Below are positions 35,971 to 46,277 of a stretch of 64,000 bases of DNA, piece by piece; positions within the stretch are counted from its first letter, which is position 1, and every line of letters begins with the position of its first letter. The translations under genes and the position numbers were made by a program. Under the pieces are notes generated by a model. The model saw nothing but the letters and a program-made list of their open reading frames with translations, ran no database searches and was not told the origin of the DNA. The stretch comes from Allacma fusca (taxonomy: Eukaryota > Arthropoda > Collembola > Symphypleona > Sminthuridae), in assembly GCA_947179485.1 (NCBI GenBank), contig OX359247.1, forward strand, positions 56,331,131 through 56,395,130. The letters run 5' to 3'.

Positions 35971-36354
35971 AACCAAAAGGACACCCCCGGCCCATCTGTC
36001 CAAACAAGAGCACTTCATCGCCTAAAGACCCCACCGACATCGTCCCCGAAGTGAGCCGCAGCTGCTTCCAGCGCCACCACCATCTCCACCAGCTCCGCCG
36101 CTACCACCATCAGCTCCGCATCTACCACCTCAACTACTACATCTACTTCCGCTTCTACGGGCTGGCATTCTCATGCCGCATACTGCAACTCCCGACCCAC
36201 CGTCACCACCATCAGGCTCCCCATTGGCCCCGCCTCGACGGGTCCAGCTTTCGCGTACCTCGAAAAATACCACTCCCGGGTATTAACGAAGCACGGAGTC
36301 TTGGACCCGCAAGATCAAAACGTGATTAAGCCAATGAGAATTAGAGAGCGATAG
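35971..36354 (+). other. GC-rich Ser/Thr-rich open frame with one in-frame TGA
   Basis: One reading frame runs from a TAA near 35968 to a TAG at 36352-36354, broken only by TGA at 36052-36054. The first part has TPGPSVQTRALHRLKTPPTS. After the TGA come alternating Ala/Ser/Thr runs (ATTISTSSAATTISSA) and then an ordinary-looking tail (AFAYLEKYHSRVLTKHGVLD). The stretch is far richer in G and C than its surroundings. No protein recognised. It could be the end of a retrotransposon polyprotein or an exon of a host gene; the competing longer frame at 36051-36329 has an implausible His-rich composition. Confidence 0.35.
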
Positions 36355-36480
36355 AGATAGCGAGAGGGAGAGAGAGAGGTGTAGAGAGGAATGAATATGT
36401 AGACAGGGTGAGAGGTCGAAAGTATTGTATATATAGAGGGAGATAGGGAGAGGGACAGATAGGAATGGATATGTAAACAT
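36336..36480. repeat. GA-rich microsatellite
   Basis: A degenerate run of GAGAGA, GATAGAG and GGGAGA words directly after the GC-rich frame. The long minus-strand frames rich in Leu/Ser/Tyr here are artefacts of this composition. Confidence 0.8.
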
Positions 36481-36540
36481 CGAGAGTATGATAGGGAGGT
36501 ATATAACTGCGGCTCTGCCGACAACGAGGCAGAGAATTTC

Positions 36541-38816
36541 ACTCTTGAGATTGATTTTAGGTTAGTATTTACTTATTTTAGGTAGATCTGATTGTTGTAG
36601 CAAAATAATCTGATATGAATTTTCTCATCTACTAATAAAACTGATTGGTTCGAAATGTATTGAATCCAGACATCAGGAACCAGAAACTGGTTTACTGGCT
36701 TATGTGGTATTCCAGAATCCAGAAACTGCTAAAGTTATTGTACCACATGTTATAGTAAAGACATTTTTAGATCTGAAATGGGAAAACCTGAATTATTGGT
36801 AACATGCTTCCATGTTAGTAGTATATATCTACAATAATTTCTCTCGAATTTAAACGATTGATATATCTTTGACGGAGGTTAATTTCATTTAGCAAACGCT
36901 CATGTAGACATTGTCTCCTGGAATTTGTTGTTTCATAACAAAGGTCTTTGTATATCAGCATCTGAGGCAAATAAGCTGGTACAGTTTTAATCTGATTTTC
37001 CTCAGGTCTGGATGTGGAGCCTCTTTCAATTTCGAAGTCAATAATTGCTACCATGTTTTTGACTTGACTGGTTTGTGCTAATTATGAAGTAAATTTTTGA
37101 ACTAGCAGATTTTGAATAATATAGGTTCTTTGGGAGGCGAAAGAAAACGAAAAATTAAAGAACATTTGGAGTGGTTTAAAAGTCTATTATAGCAGCTTTG
37201 AGAATATCCTTCAATTGATTTTTGCTCTTTTGTTGGCCGGTTCCACCCTGGTGATGTGTGACATATCGCAATTGCATTATGTAACAGTAGCGGTATGAAC
37301 TTTGTAGCAATTGTATATCACTGCCACCCAATCGCACTTAAACCTACCGTTTTCCAGGAATACAAACTAGCCTACAGATTAAATACTCAATAAACAAATT
37401 ACAAATGAAATAGTATGAATATGGGTTTATATAACCTCCTTTTATAATAATTTTTGCATTCTGTTTAGTTGAGTGTAATCGTTTCGACATTTTTCGATAA
37501 TAGGCTTTGACTCTTAATTGGAAGTAAGTGCATTGTGGATGGGCTGTCCCTAAAAATGATTGTCTTCAACAAAAGCATTTTGGGTTTTTTCATGTGTACA
37601 TACAAATGAGGTTTGCCTAAAAAATGTCTATGCAAGCTTCATTTCATCAGCTACTTATTGAACTCTACATTCTCTTGCCATCAAACGGAAAAATTCGTCA
37701 ACTGTGTGACAATTGTTGAGGGAAAGTTCCCTTCAAACGGAAAATGTTGTCAACTAATACATAGATGGGCACCCTCACGAAAGAATGATGCATGCCTCGC
37801 CCTCACAAAATTCGAGGGTGATGGTGAGTACACGTTGATTTTAGATGCGAACATGAGGCATAAAGCCAATGGAGAGGATATGAACGAAAGAGAGGGAGGC
37901 AGAGTGCACATATAAGCCCAAAAGAATCTATCTTACCGGCATCTTTATCCAATTGGGGGAGAAACGTTTACATGCATTGTATGGGAGCAAGGCAGCCACA
38001 CTTAGAATCATTTTTCAAAAACTTCGTTGACCTTAGTAAGCTTTTGCGTTTTGACTTCACGGGCGTGAACCAGAGTTGGATTTGGCTGATATTGAATCAG
38101 CGTGCCCTTATGGATACAAAAATATTATACCTGCACCTGAACCTGAATTTGAGGAGTACCTGTACCTAAATACTCAACTTCAATTTTTCTGATCTTGTAT
38201 CTGTTCCCAAATTAATTCGGGAGTACCTGTTTCTAAAAGTGTTTTACCAAAATTGTATCTAAAAAGGTATATGTTCCCTAGTATATACAAATAATTGGAC
38301 GCAATTAAAGAATTGTCCAAATTATAGCACGAAATGAAAATTTAAACCTAGCGTGGTCATAAACTTTCAAATATTCACTTAAGCACGAAACATTAAGCAA
38401 AGTCAAAAATAGCTCACTATTTTTTGAATTAAAAATTTTTTTCTCTCTCGCCAATACAAAAAACTATTTTGCCATCGCTTGTAGCGATTTGGGTGGGCAG
38501 AGAGCTATTTAATACACTCCGGAATTATAGACAGAACCAAACAAAACAATAATCAAAGTTGATGAGACTTTGCTTCAGAATATAAATTTAACAATGAGAA
38601 GGATATATTCTGAAGCTCGTATTTTAACCCGATGATCCTGAAAAAATATTTAAAAGCACTAGGGTTGCAAAAAATTGAACAGGGGTTATGTGTAATATAA
38701 AATAACGAGATCACTCATAAGGGCAATGGAAAGGGGTAAATTTTAAAATTAGCCCCTCCCGAGGTTGAGCACGAGAACAATCCGTACCATGTCACTTTGA
38801 TTGATGGCGAGGGAGA
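36541..38816. other. Unassigned 2.3 kb
   Basis: No recognised gene. Two frames look somewhat coding: a minus-strand 79-residue frame at 36815-37054 (MVAIIDFEIERGSTS, Arg-rich end) and a plus-strand 100-residue frame at 37613-37915 containing FEGDGEYTLILDANMRHKA. Neither has a known domain or clear splice partners. GTACCTGTACC-type words at 38130-38260 resemble the interior of the element at 291-1160. Confidence 0.4.
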
Positions 38817-39233
38817 TTGTTAGTAGACTATAAATTATCCCTCGCAGAAAGAGGCAGAGGGATACAAAGAGGCAAATGGATACAAAAGGCCCATCTATGG
38901 CAACTAAACGAACATTGTGGAGGTAAAGTTCCCATGAATCTTCAATACATGATTCATAGTATTTTCACTACTCCGTTTCTAAGTGGAAGTTTTTACAAAA
39001 TGGGCAATTATTTCGAAGACTATTTCTATGCGGCCAATGATTCACTGATTTGGAATCCGCTATTAAGTAGTAAAATAGAAATTGTTGTTGAACAAACATT
39101 TGTGAAAGATACAATTAGAAATGACAGGTACGACGTGCATTCTCTCTATGGAATTGCACAATCTGTTGAGGACTTAAGTTTGAGGTACACTAGTGTGGTA
39201 CACAGTCGTGTACACTGGTGTGGATTTGATAGG
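38817..39233 (+). CDS. Unidentified protein exon (weak GH31-like motif)
   Basis: A 139-residue frame with strongly protein-like composition: WIQKAHLWQLNEHCGGKVP, LQYMIHSIFTTPFLSGSFYK, IEIVVEQTFVKDTI, NDRYDVHSLYGIAQSV. It follows an AG near 38815 and ends at TAA 38 bp before further AT-rich DNA, so it may be one exon of a longer gene or a fragment. YDVHSLYG followed by AQS resembles the HNLYG region of GH31 alpha-glucosidases, but the preceding part does not match that family as I know it, so I do not assign the function. No initiating Met is obvious. Confidence 0.4.
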
Positions 39234-39649
39234 TAATTTTTATATGGATAATTAGCTTTGAACCCGAATTAGTTCTGAACTTGACAACTTCAAAGAATTA
39301 ATTTTTACTGTTTTAACGTTGTCATATTTTTTCTTTCAAGAGCATCTGACACCTGAGAACCAATTGAAAGTTTCGACAAGGACATGTCGGAAACCCATTG
39401 TCGTTTCCATTACAGAGTTTACAATCATTGTCACTACTGTATTTCCAATAATTCTGCAGCAAACATCGAAGCCATATACTTTGCGGAGATGATGGATATT
39501 ATGGAGGAAGACGACGAATAGGTTGAGATGAATAGCCAACTGAGGATGCTAACTCGGTCTGAAATTACGTTAAGTACGAATTCAAAGTTTAATGTGTTTT
39601 GAGATTGTAGGATTACATTAAAAAACTGTTTTTGATATTTATGACAGAC

Positions 39650-40186
39650 TTACATATAGACGTACGAGCGATAATATAGCAAAGGTTGGCAAGGGAAGTC
39701 AAACTTCTACAAGTTTGGTAATGATGGATTGTTCAGTGCAAACGGATCCCAAGAGTTTCATGCGTACTCGCAAGACCCGGAAGGACGCTCGATGCATTTA
39801 TATGAGTACGCAATAATTAAAATGATTTATAGATAGTAAAACTACGTCTACTACAAGTTTGAAGAATATTTATTTTTAATGAATGCTGCTAATTGATTTT
39901 AAATTTCGACTGCGCTAATTGTGGTGAAAGGTTTACCAATAACTCTCATTTGACTCGTCATTTACATTCTATGCACGCACCTTTATCATCTAAAGTTCCA
40001 TATCTTAAATGCAGAAAAACATTTAAGCATCAGCAGAGTTTTACATCTCACCACAAGCTTAATCGATGTGAGGGAAACTCAAGAAAGGATGTTACAAAGA
40101 AAAATGGTCTAATGAAGGCTACAAACTGCCCAAGCATGAAAACTAAACCTGTTAAGCCAAGAATGAAAAAGGAATATAAGCATTGA
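39650..40186 (+). CDS. C2H2 zinc-finger protein fragment
   Basis: At least two exons: about 39650-39807, ending just before a GTACGC donor and containing KGSQTSTSLVMMDCSVQTD and a basic RTRKTRKDAR; and 39893-40186. The second has one canonical finger CX2CX12HX4H (FDCANCGERFTNN...LTRHLHSMH) and a second, degenerate one in which the first Cys is missing (YLKCRKTF...SFTSHHKLNRC). It ends in a Lys-rich tail. An acidic stretch upstream, EAIYFAEMMDIMEEDDE (about 39470-39520), may belong to an earlier exon. Probably a nucleic-acid-binding protein or its relic; start not located. Confidence 0.55.
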
Positions 40187-40455
40187 TTACGTATTTTCAT
40201 AACCGGGTTATTATCCTTAAAAATACTAATTAATTTTCAACACTTTCTGATGTTGCAATTTCCTGTAAAATTATTTTCATGTAATTTGTTTAACCTTGCA
40301 TAACGAGTTTAAAATGGATTTAATATATAAAATTAATTCCTTAATTTAGTTAAATTTAAAACTAAAGCTATCACAATCCATTGTACGTAGGTGTTTGTAA
40401 ACATTTCAGTTTTTAATTTTCTGAGGAAATCCTTCATTCTTTTGCACAGAAACAA

Positions 40456-41106
40456 CTAGTCATATTTTTGTAAAATGTTGATTGTGTACATTACTTGCGC
40501 AATAATAATAATTAACGCTAAAAGGAACCACAATTTTCTAGGCAGTACTGTCGTTATATTCAATTTCTTGCAATTCGTTATTGTAGCAATTTCAAAATTT
40601 TCCAGAGCACTGCCAGAACCAGAAAAGTATCCACTCCAATTTAGGCAACACATTTGCATCCTGACCTTAGCACAAATCCAGATTAAACCACAAATTAGGA
40701 GAACAGAGACGATAACAGCTCCTATACAGAGAATCGTTTTTTATTTATCTTTGATTCAGTTATTAAATAGACGCTACAAATAATAATTTTACCCAGCACC
40801 GTTCCCAAGTTTAAATCTGAATCAAGTTGATCCGTGCAATCTTTTTCATCAAATGTAACGGACACGAAAAGAGCGTCCAATTCACTCAAGTTTGACGAAC
40901 AACGTTGTGTTTGGTTCAGGAGTTTAACCCACTGAGAACCTGAAGACGTGCAATGAACACAGTCGATGCAACGTCTACAACCTATAAATTCCAAAACCAA
41001 ATAGTTTCCAATCTTGAAAATTACAAACCGGTAGGTACATTGTAAATGACTTACTGTTTACCAACGTCATTTTGATGCAAATTATTAATAAAACAATAAA
41101 GCACAT
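40456..41106 (-). CDS. Small Cys-rich single-pass membrane protein
   Basis: Three exons: 41106-41055 (signal peptide MCFIVLLIICIKMTLVN), 40981-40793 (ectodomain) and 40721-40456. They total 507 nt, exactly 169 codons, so 168 residues. The ectodomain starts CRRCIDCVHCTSSGSQW and has further Cys residues (TQRC, KDC), giving a short disulfide-rich head. The third exon opens with a hydrophobic helix (AVIVSVLLICGLIWICA) followed by KVRMQMCC. A second hydrophobic run near the C-terminus (LWFLLALIIIIAQVM) could be another membrane segment. Both introns are short with GT-AG ends and consistent phase. No family recognised; Cys spacing vaguely recalls Ly6-type receptors, which is speculation. Expression not shown. 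Confidence 0.6.
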
Positions 41107-41234
41107 ACTACTATAGGGGAACGATTAGCAAAAACATACATAAATCAGTTTTCCATAACAACACTACATCACCAAATTTTATTAATATGTAACCATTAGT
41201 CGTACACTTTAGAATTGAGGTGACCTTCACAATC

Positions 41235-42545
41235 ACACAGGAAAGACAATACTATCTCCAGCCGTCTCCGACCATCTCAACACACTGATCATCTCAAAAT
41301 ACAACAACCAACTCAACCCTCTCCAACCATCTCAACCTTCTCCGACCATCTTAACACACTCTGATCATCTCAACATACAACAACCAAGTCAACCCTCTCC
41401 GACCATCTCAACCTTCTCCTACCAACTTCAACTTCTCCGACCATCTCAACAAAATCTGATCATCTCAACATACAACAACCAACTCATCCCTCTCCGACCA
41501 TCTCAACCTTATCCGACCATCTCAAATTTCGCCGACCATCTCAACACACTCTGATCATCTCAACAAAATCTGATCATCTCAACATACAACGACCAATTCA
41601 ACCCTCTTCGATCATCGTAACCTTCTTTTCTCAACTCACTACGAGCATCTCACTCCTATCCAACCATATCAACTCACTACGAGCATCTCACTCCTCTCCA
41701 ACCATATCAACTCACTACGAGCATCTCACTCCTCTCCAACCATATCAACTCACTACGAGCATCTCACTCCTCTCCAACCATATCAACTCAATACGAGCAT
41801 CTCACTCCTCTCCAACCATATCAACTCACTACGAGCATCTCACTCCTCTCCAACCATATCAACTCACTACGAGCATCTCACTCCTCTCCAACCATATCAA
41901 CTCACTACGAGCATCTCACTCCTCTCCAACCATATCAACTCACTACGAGCATCTCACTCCTTTCCAACCATATCAACTCAATACGAGCATCTCACTCCTC
42001 TCCAACCATATCAACTCACTACGAGCATCTCACTCCTCTCCAACCATATCAACTCACTACGAGCATCTAACTCCTCTCGAACCATATCAACTCACTACGA
42101 GCATCTCACTCCTCTCCAACCATATCAACTCACTACGAGCATCTCACTCCTCTCCAACCATATCAACTCACTACGAGCATCTCACTCCTCTCCAACCATA
42201 TCAACTCACTACGAGCATCTCACTCCTCTCCAACCATATCAACTCACTACGAGCATCTCACTCCTCTCCAACCATATCAACTCACTACGAGCATCTCACT
42301 CCTCTCCAACCATATCAACTCACTACGAGCATCTCACTCCTCTCCAACCATATCAACTCACTACGAGCATCTCACTCCTCTCCAACCATATCAACTCACT
42401 ACGAGCATCTCACTCCTCTCCAACCATATCAACTCACTACGAGCATCTCACTCCTCTCCAATCATATCAACTCACTACGAGCATCTCACTCCTCTCCAAT
42501 CATATCAACTCACTACGAGCATCTCACTCCTCTGCAACCATCTCA
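41235..42545. repeat. Minisatellite array: irregular block then 38-bp repeat
   Basis: From about 41630 to 42540 a 38-bp unit (TCAACTCACTACGAGCATCT followed by CACTCCTCTCCAACCATA) repeats about 24 times with very few substitutions. The preceding 400 bp is an older, irregular relative built from CTCCGACCATCTCAAC, CTGATCATCTCAAC and CATACAACAACCAACTC words. One strand is pyrimidine-rich throughout. The homogeneity of the second block indicates recent unequal exchange or slippage. Confidence 0.95.
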
Positions 42546-42995
42546 TCCCTCTCCAAATTACTCAATCCACGCTGGATTGTTTTTGGTTCTTCATTCTTTT
42601 ATATTTAAATATTGCTCAATAAATAAACACAATCCAGTTTTATGGGCAATTGATACATCCGACCTTTTTCTAGAATGACATCTTTTTCGGTAACATCATG
42701 GTGTTGATTTTCCGCCTTTTCATAGTCATTGTTCAGGTCTTGGAAAAAATGTACACCCCAAGTCTTGAAGATCGTCTTTCATTTGCAGCTCATTGAATTC
42801 CCTTTCAGAACAAGGATTTTGGAGAATTCTGAGTACATATCATTTCCGATCAAAATACAGATTCGTATATCTTTGTGATTTAAGCTAACGTTGAAACTGA
42901 AGTGGCTTCAGTAGCTAAACTCAAGCCAAAGTGAACTAACTCACATGATTGTAGATTGTGCAATTTAGAATATTTTATAAAAACAGGCTGAGCAA

Positions 42996-43565
42996 ATGGC
43001 ATTGCAACCGTTACCTCATTGTTCAAGTCAAAAGTCTCCAGTGAATAAAAATGGTTGGATATACAATCAATCTCTAAAATCTGATTTGAAACAAAACGTG
43101 TTGATCAAAACGTTTATACAAATGAGTGAAGAGTTGGGGATAAAATTTCAAGAAGGCGACAGGGTGTCGCTGAAGAATGGAGTAAAATTACGTTTTCTAG
43201 CTATCAGGGGGAAGGTTGTTCCATTTACATCTGTACCGTGGGAATTTCCAGATATTAAAATTATTAAAGGCAAGGATGTTAGGAGTAAGAACAACAAAGG
43301 CTGTGGTAGTGATACCGTGGTTAATACTGCTCCCAAGATTATTCGTGCAAACAGCCAGCGTTTGATTGACGGCAGATATTCCGAGGATCGAGTTGTAGCC
43401 TCAGACCAACCGATAATAAAAAACCATACTTAAATCACCTCGACCCACCCATGATGATAAGGACGAAGTACGATTAAAAATCATGGAAATTTTGGAGGGA
43501 TATCAACCAGAAAAATTCCGAGAAAACAATGGCAAGAAGAAAATTCAAGTTTATAAATTCAAAAG
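42996..43565 (+). CDS. Unidentified gene piece next to the Polinton remains
   Basis: A 145-residue frame from the Met at 42996 (MALQPLPHCSSQ) to 43433 contains FIQMSEELGIKFQEGDRVSL and a Lys-rich segment. A second stretch in the next frame (DEVRLKIMEILEGYQPEKF, about 43462-43565) ends exactly at a GTAAG donor. A run of six A just before the first stop is the likely site of a frameshift linking the two. No known domain recognised. It may be a Polinton-borne gene or a host gene; the strand is opposite to the capsid genes. Confidence 0.4.
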
Positions 43566-44011
43566 GTAAGACGGTGATTCTGATTGTCATTACATAGTGC
43601 ACACTTATATGAATCATTATTCCTCGTATGTTTGAAATACCCAGCGAAGGCTAGCCGTTTTTGGACAACCGTAAACGTTTTGCTACGCTTAAATTGCGAC
43701 CGCATGCGTTCGCAATTTAAGCGTAGCAAAACTGTCGCGGTTGTCCAAAAAAGCGGTTCCAATGTCCCGCTTATAGGATGATAGCAATCGTAATGAACTA
43801 TTACTCCAGGGTGACTGCGGCTTAGTTCTGCAAATTTTGTCAAGTCTAGAGGATAGTTTGTATCAACATGACCCATTCGATCTCCGACAGATGTATAGGT
43901 GGGAGCCCTCTTAAAGGAACAATATTTCCCAGAATGCTTACAAAAATGATTTTCTTCGAGATGACAGGCGTATTGTATATGTGTCCGACATCGAAAAATA
44001 CATTCGGGCAT
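43559..44011 (-). CDS. Unidentified Cys/His-rich frame containing a palindrome
   Basis: A 150-residue open frame. Its N-terminal part has paired Cys and His (MPECIFRCRTHIQYACHLEE, FCKHSGKYC) and the C-terminal part YKCALCNDNQNH, suggesting zinc binding (inference). Residues about 86-123 are encoded by the perfect-looking palindrome at 43655-43757, which adds codons without breaking the frame. Family not recognised. Confidence 0.4.
   Translation of the reverse strand: MPECIFRCRTHIQYACHLEENHFCKHSGKYCSFKRAPTYTSVGDRMGHVDTNYPLDLTKFAELSRSHPGVIVHYDCYHPISGTLEPLFWTTATVLLRLNCERMRSQFKRSKTFTVVQKRLAFAGYFKHTRNNDSYKCALCNDNQNHRLTF
43655..43757. repeat. 103-bp near-perfect palindrome (short MITE)
   Basis: Arms of about 48 bp (left contains TTTTGCTACGCTTAAATTGC, right contains GCAATTTAAGCGTAGCAAAA) meet at CGCATGCG. 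The outer ends are TTTTTGGACAACCG and CGGTTGTCCAAAA. A six-base segment in each arm (TAAACG against CTGTCG) has diverged. The structure fits a tiny inverted-repeat transposon. Target duplication uncertain. Confidence 0.75.
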
Positions 44012-44469
44012 GGAACATTAAAGTTCCTAAAATAAAATAAAAATATTCATGACTTGATAACGGTTATATCTACGCTTCGATAAAAAACAATATCAATAAA
44101 CCGAGCTTGTGTGGTTTGCACACGAAATAAATATTTTGTGCGGAACTTATTACAAAATTAAATATCAGCACTTAACCGCACAATTATTTTTTTAGAGAAT
44201 GACAATTACATGACGATCGTAAAAATCCTGATGTAATACGATCAGGTCGTTTGGTCGTCTCATAAGCTAAATTTGTATTGAATGCCACTGAGTCCATTGT
44301 CCTCATTTCTATTTGATTGGGACGGTCCAACAATTGAATCGTTCACGGTTTCTTGAATTTTCACTTCCATAGATTTAATTATTATTGTTGTTGTTGTTAG
44401 CTTTCCACTCCCTATTCTGCTTTGACGCAAACTTGTATATTTTGATGGAGACAAGAACACTTAAAAGTA

Positions 44470-44788
44470 TCACCAATGTGTAGGTAGTTGCAAACAAAGC
44501 AAGTTACACAGTTCAAATAAATTCAGGTCTGAAATATCAAGGAGGGGAACTTTGTTGCGTTCAATAAAAAATGATCTTACCCGCAGAGTGTTCATGAGTG
44601 GTCGTATTATCTCCCTCCTTCGGCAAGCTTCTGCTCCTGTTCTTGTATTTATGCGTGTCCTGCAATAGATGCTTGAGAACAGCATGAGGGTGAATTAACA
44701 ACCGTTCGGTGGACGTCGCTCCGTCATTCAGCGCCACATCTTGAGCTAGTTGAACAAACTCGATGATGACTACATTTGTACTTCTCAT
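44470..44788 (-). CDS. Small two-exon frame, function unknown
   Basis: The first exon, 44788-44581, encodes MRSTNVVIIEFVQLAQDVAL, then LLIHPHAVLKHLLQDTHKYK, and stops at a GTAAG donor. A second exon from about 44531 in matching phase would add some 17 residues. It lies on the same strand as, and 3' of, the Polinton ATPase remnant. No family recognised; composition looks coding. Could be a Polinton accessory gene. Confidence 0.4.
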
Positions 44789-45350
44789 TTCCCCCGGGTG
44801 CTACTAGGAGGTTTAACCGCGTCCAAACTTGATTCTGAAGAAGTAATACCGTTTCATAAAAATAAATAGAGATTCAGGATAATACTCGCGAACCAATGTT
44901 AACCGAACGCTTCCAAAGCGGAAACTAATTTTTTCGATTCCTCTGAGTGTTTTATGTACGTATTTTTTAAACTTGTTACACTTTCTAATGCGTTTCGGTT
45001 TTCGTTTTCCACCATAGCCTCGTTGATTTATTCTAGGCCTCAGCGATCTCTTACGGTCATTAATATTATTTCACTAGATTATGATTTCTCAAAAGCCACT
45101 GCTTTGCAGCGTTTTTATCATTGGAATGTATTTTAACTTCCCTAGCAAATTTACAAACCTGGGTCGTTTCCGCTTTGCAATATAGATTAAAATTGTGTAT
45201 AATTTCTAGTAGTTCACGTATTTGCGTATCTGATGCATTTTGGACTAGTTTCCAAGCATTCCGCTTTGATTTGACTTTTGCAATTTAAAATAGGAACTGA
45301 CAGTTTCCTTCAAATGAATTATTCAACACCATTTTATTGGGGGTATACAC

Positions 45351-45581
45351 TTATGCATTGTTGTCCGGGAAAATTGAATTTCTGACCCAATAAGGAAATA
45401 ACTTGTTTTTGGGATGCATGTCTAAACGTAGGTAGCCATACTGTCGACTTGACACGGCTTTAATACAGGGTGATATCAAAATGTTTTTCTGACCTGCGCA
45501 GACTTTTTTGGCGATGTTAGTGATTATACTTCGGTCTCTGGGATTATCAAACCACAATAATATTTGTATATTTAAATGCAT
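45351..45581 (-). pseudogene. Polinton/Maverick packaging ATPase, C-terminal fragment
   Basis: The 76-residue frame contains LLWFDNPRDRSIITNIAKKV and QYGYLRLDMHPKN, and ends VRNSIFPDN. This is the C-terminal signature of the FtsK/A32-type DNA-packaging ATPase of Polintons and adintovirus-like elements, where a 'NPRDxxQI' strand and a 'GYLxxDLxP...LRTNIFP' end are typical. The Walker A and B parts are not found upstream, where the protease exons lie instead, so the gene is 5'-truncated or rearranged. No restored sequence is attempted. Confidence 0.7.
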
Positions 45582-45689
45582 CTCTCTTAACCCTTCAACA
45601 AATGGATTTTGAAGAATTAATATTATACTCGCCCTTTAATGATGGGAATGTTTTATAGAATAGCAAGTCACAAGTTCCAAAATTTATTT

Positions 45690-46204
45690 CTTTGAAAACG
45701 TATCCTGCTGGTCATAGTTAACAATTAAACAAGGATCACTAGCCAGCTGTTCGATACCATGAAGATTTTTTGTAAATATTATTATTTTATCTTGCACAAT
45801 TGCAAAAAAACACACTAGCGTTTTTAAATCCTCACTATTTTAGCATTTTCATCATTTTGTATGTAAACACCGCAACTATTTTATCATTATATAGTGTATT
45901 AGATTTAAATTGAGATATCAATATTTTGTAAGGTAAATCTATTGCCCTACTGTGTGCAAACATTACAAAACTGTCCACATAATTCTAATAATCATAATAA
46001 TAATAAAATTCCGTGGTAGATGTATATTGTGATACTGAGAAATATCCTTACCAAAATTATCAAAAACTTGAAATTGTTTATAGCTTATTTTATACATGAA
46101 TATCCAATGTTTTCCGGGTCTTGAAATAACATCCGTATTGACAATAAAAATGGCAGGAGCGTTTATGTGTTTGAAAACAGAGTTGAATTCATCCGCTGCT
46201 AGTA
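45690..46204 (-). pseudogene. Polinton adenovirus-type cysteine protease, broken
   Basis: The exon at 46204-46052 reads INAPAIFIVNTDVISRPGKH followed by W and, near its end, VFDNFG. This is the NTD-(S/x)-x-PG-x-HW catalytic His block and the FDS/FDN-x-G block of the adenain-like protease (PRO) of Polintons. It ends at a GTAAG donor. A downstream piece at about 45690-45780 has LHGIEQLASDPC and, in another frame, INFGTCDLLFY, where the catalytic Cys region (normally TCG) would be. A frame change and a TCD replacement suggest inactivity. In virus-like elements PRO matures the capsid. Confidence 0.7.
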
Positions 46205-46277
46205 CTGAAAGTTTACTTTGATGTGATACCGACTAAATATAGCAATAAGCATGTGTCGAATAGACCTTGTGTCCATC

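Noticed and set aside
36052..36054. TGA read as selenocysteine
   Set aside because: No SECIS-like structure or selenoprotein similarity is visible; a stop, a lesion or a missed intron is simpler.
36283..36542. Two long minus-strand frames rich in Leu, Ser and Tyr
   Set aside because: They translate a GA-rich microsatellite; composition and periodicity explain them.
41630..42540. Regularly spaced repeats that could be mistaken for a CRISPR array
   Set aside because: The units are directly contiguous 38-mers without unique spacers, in a eukaryotic context; it is a minisatellite.
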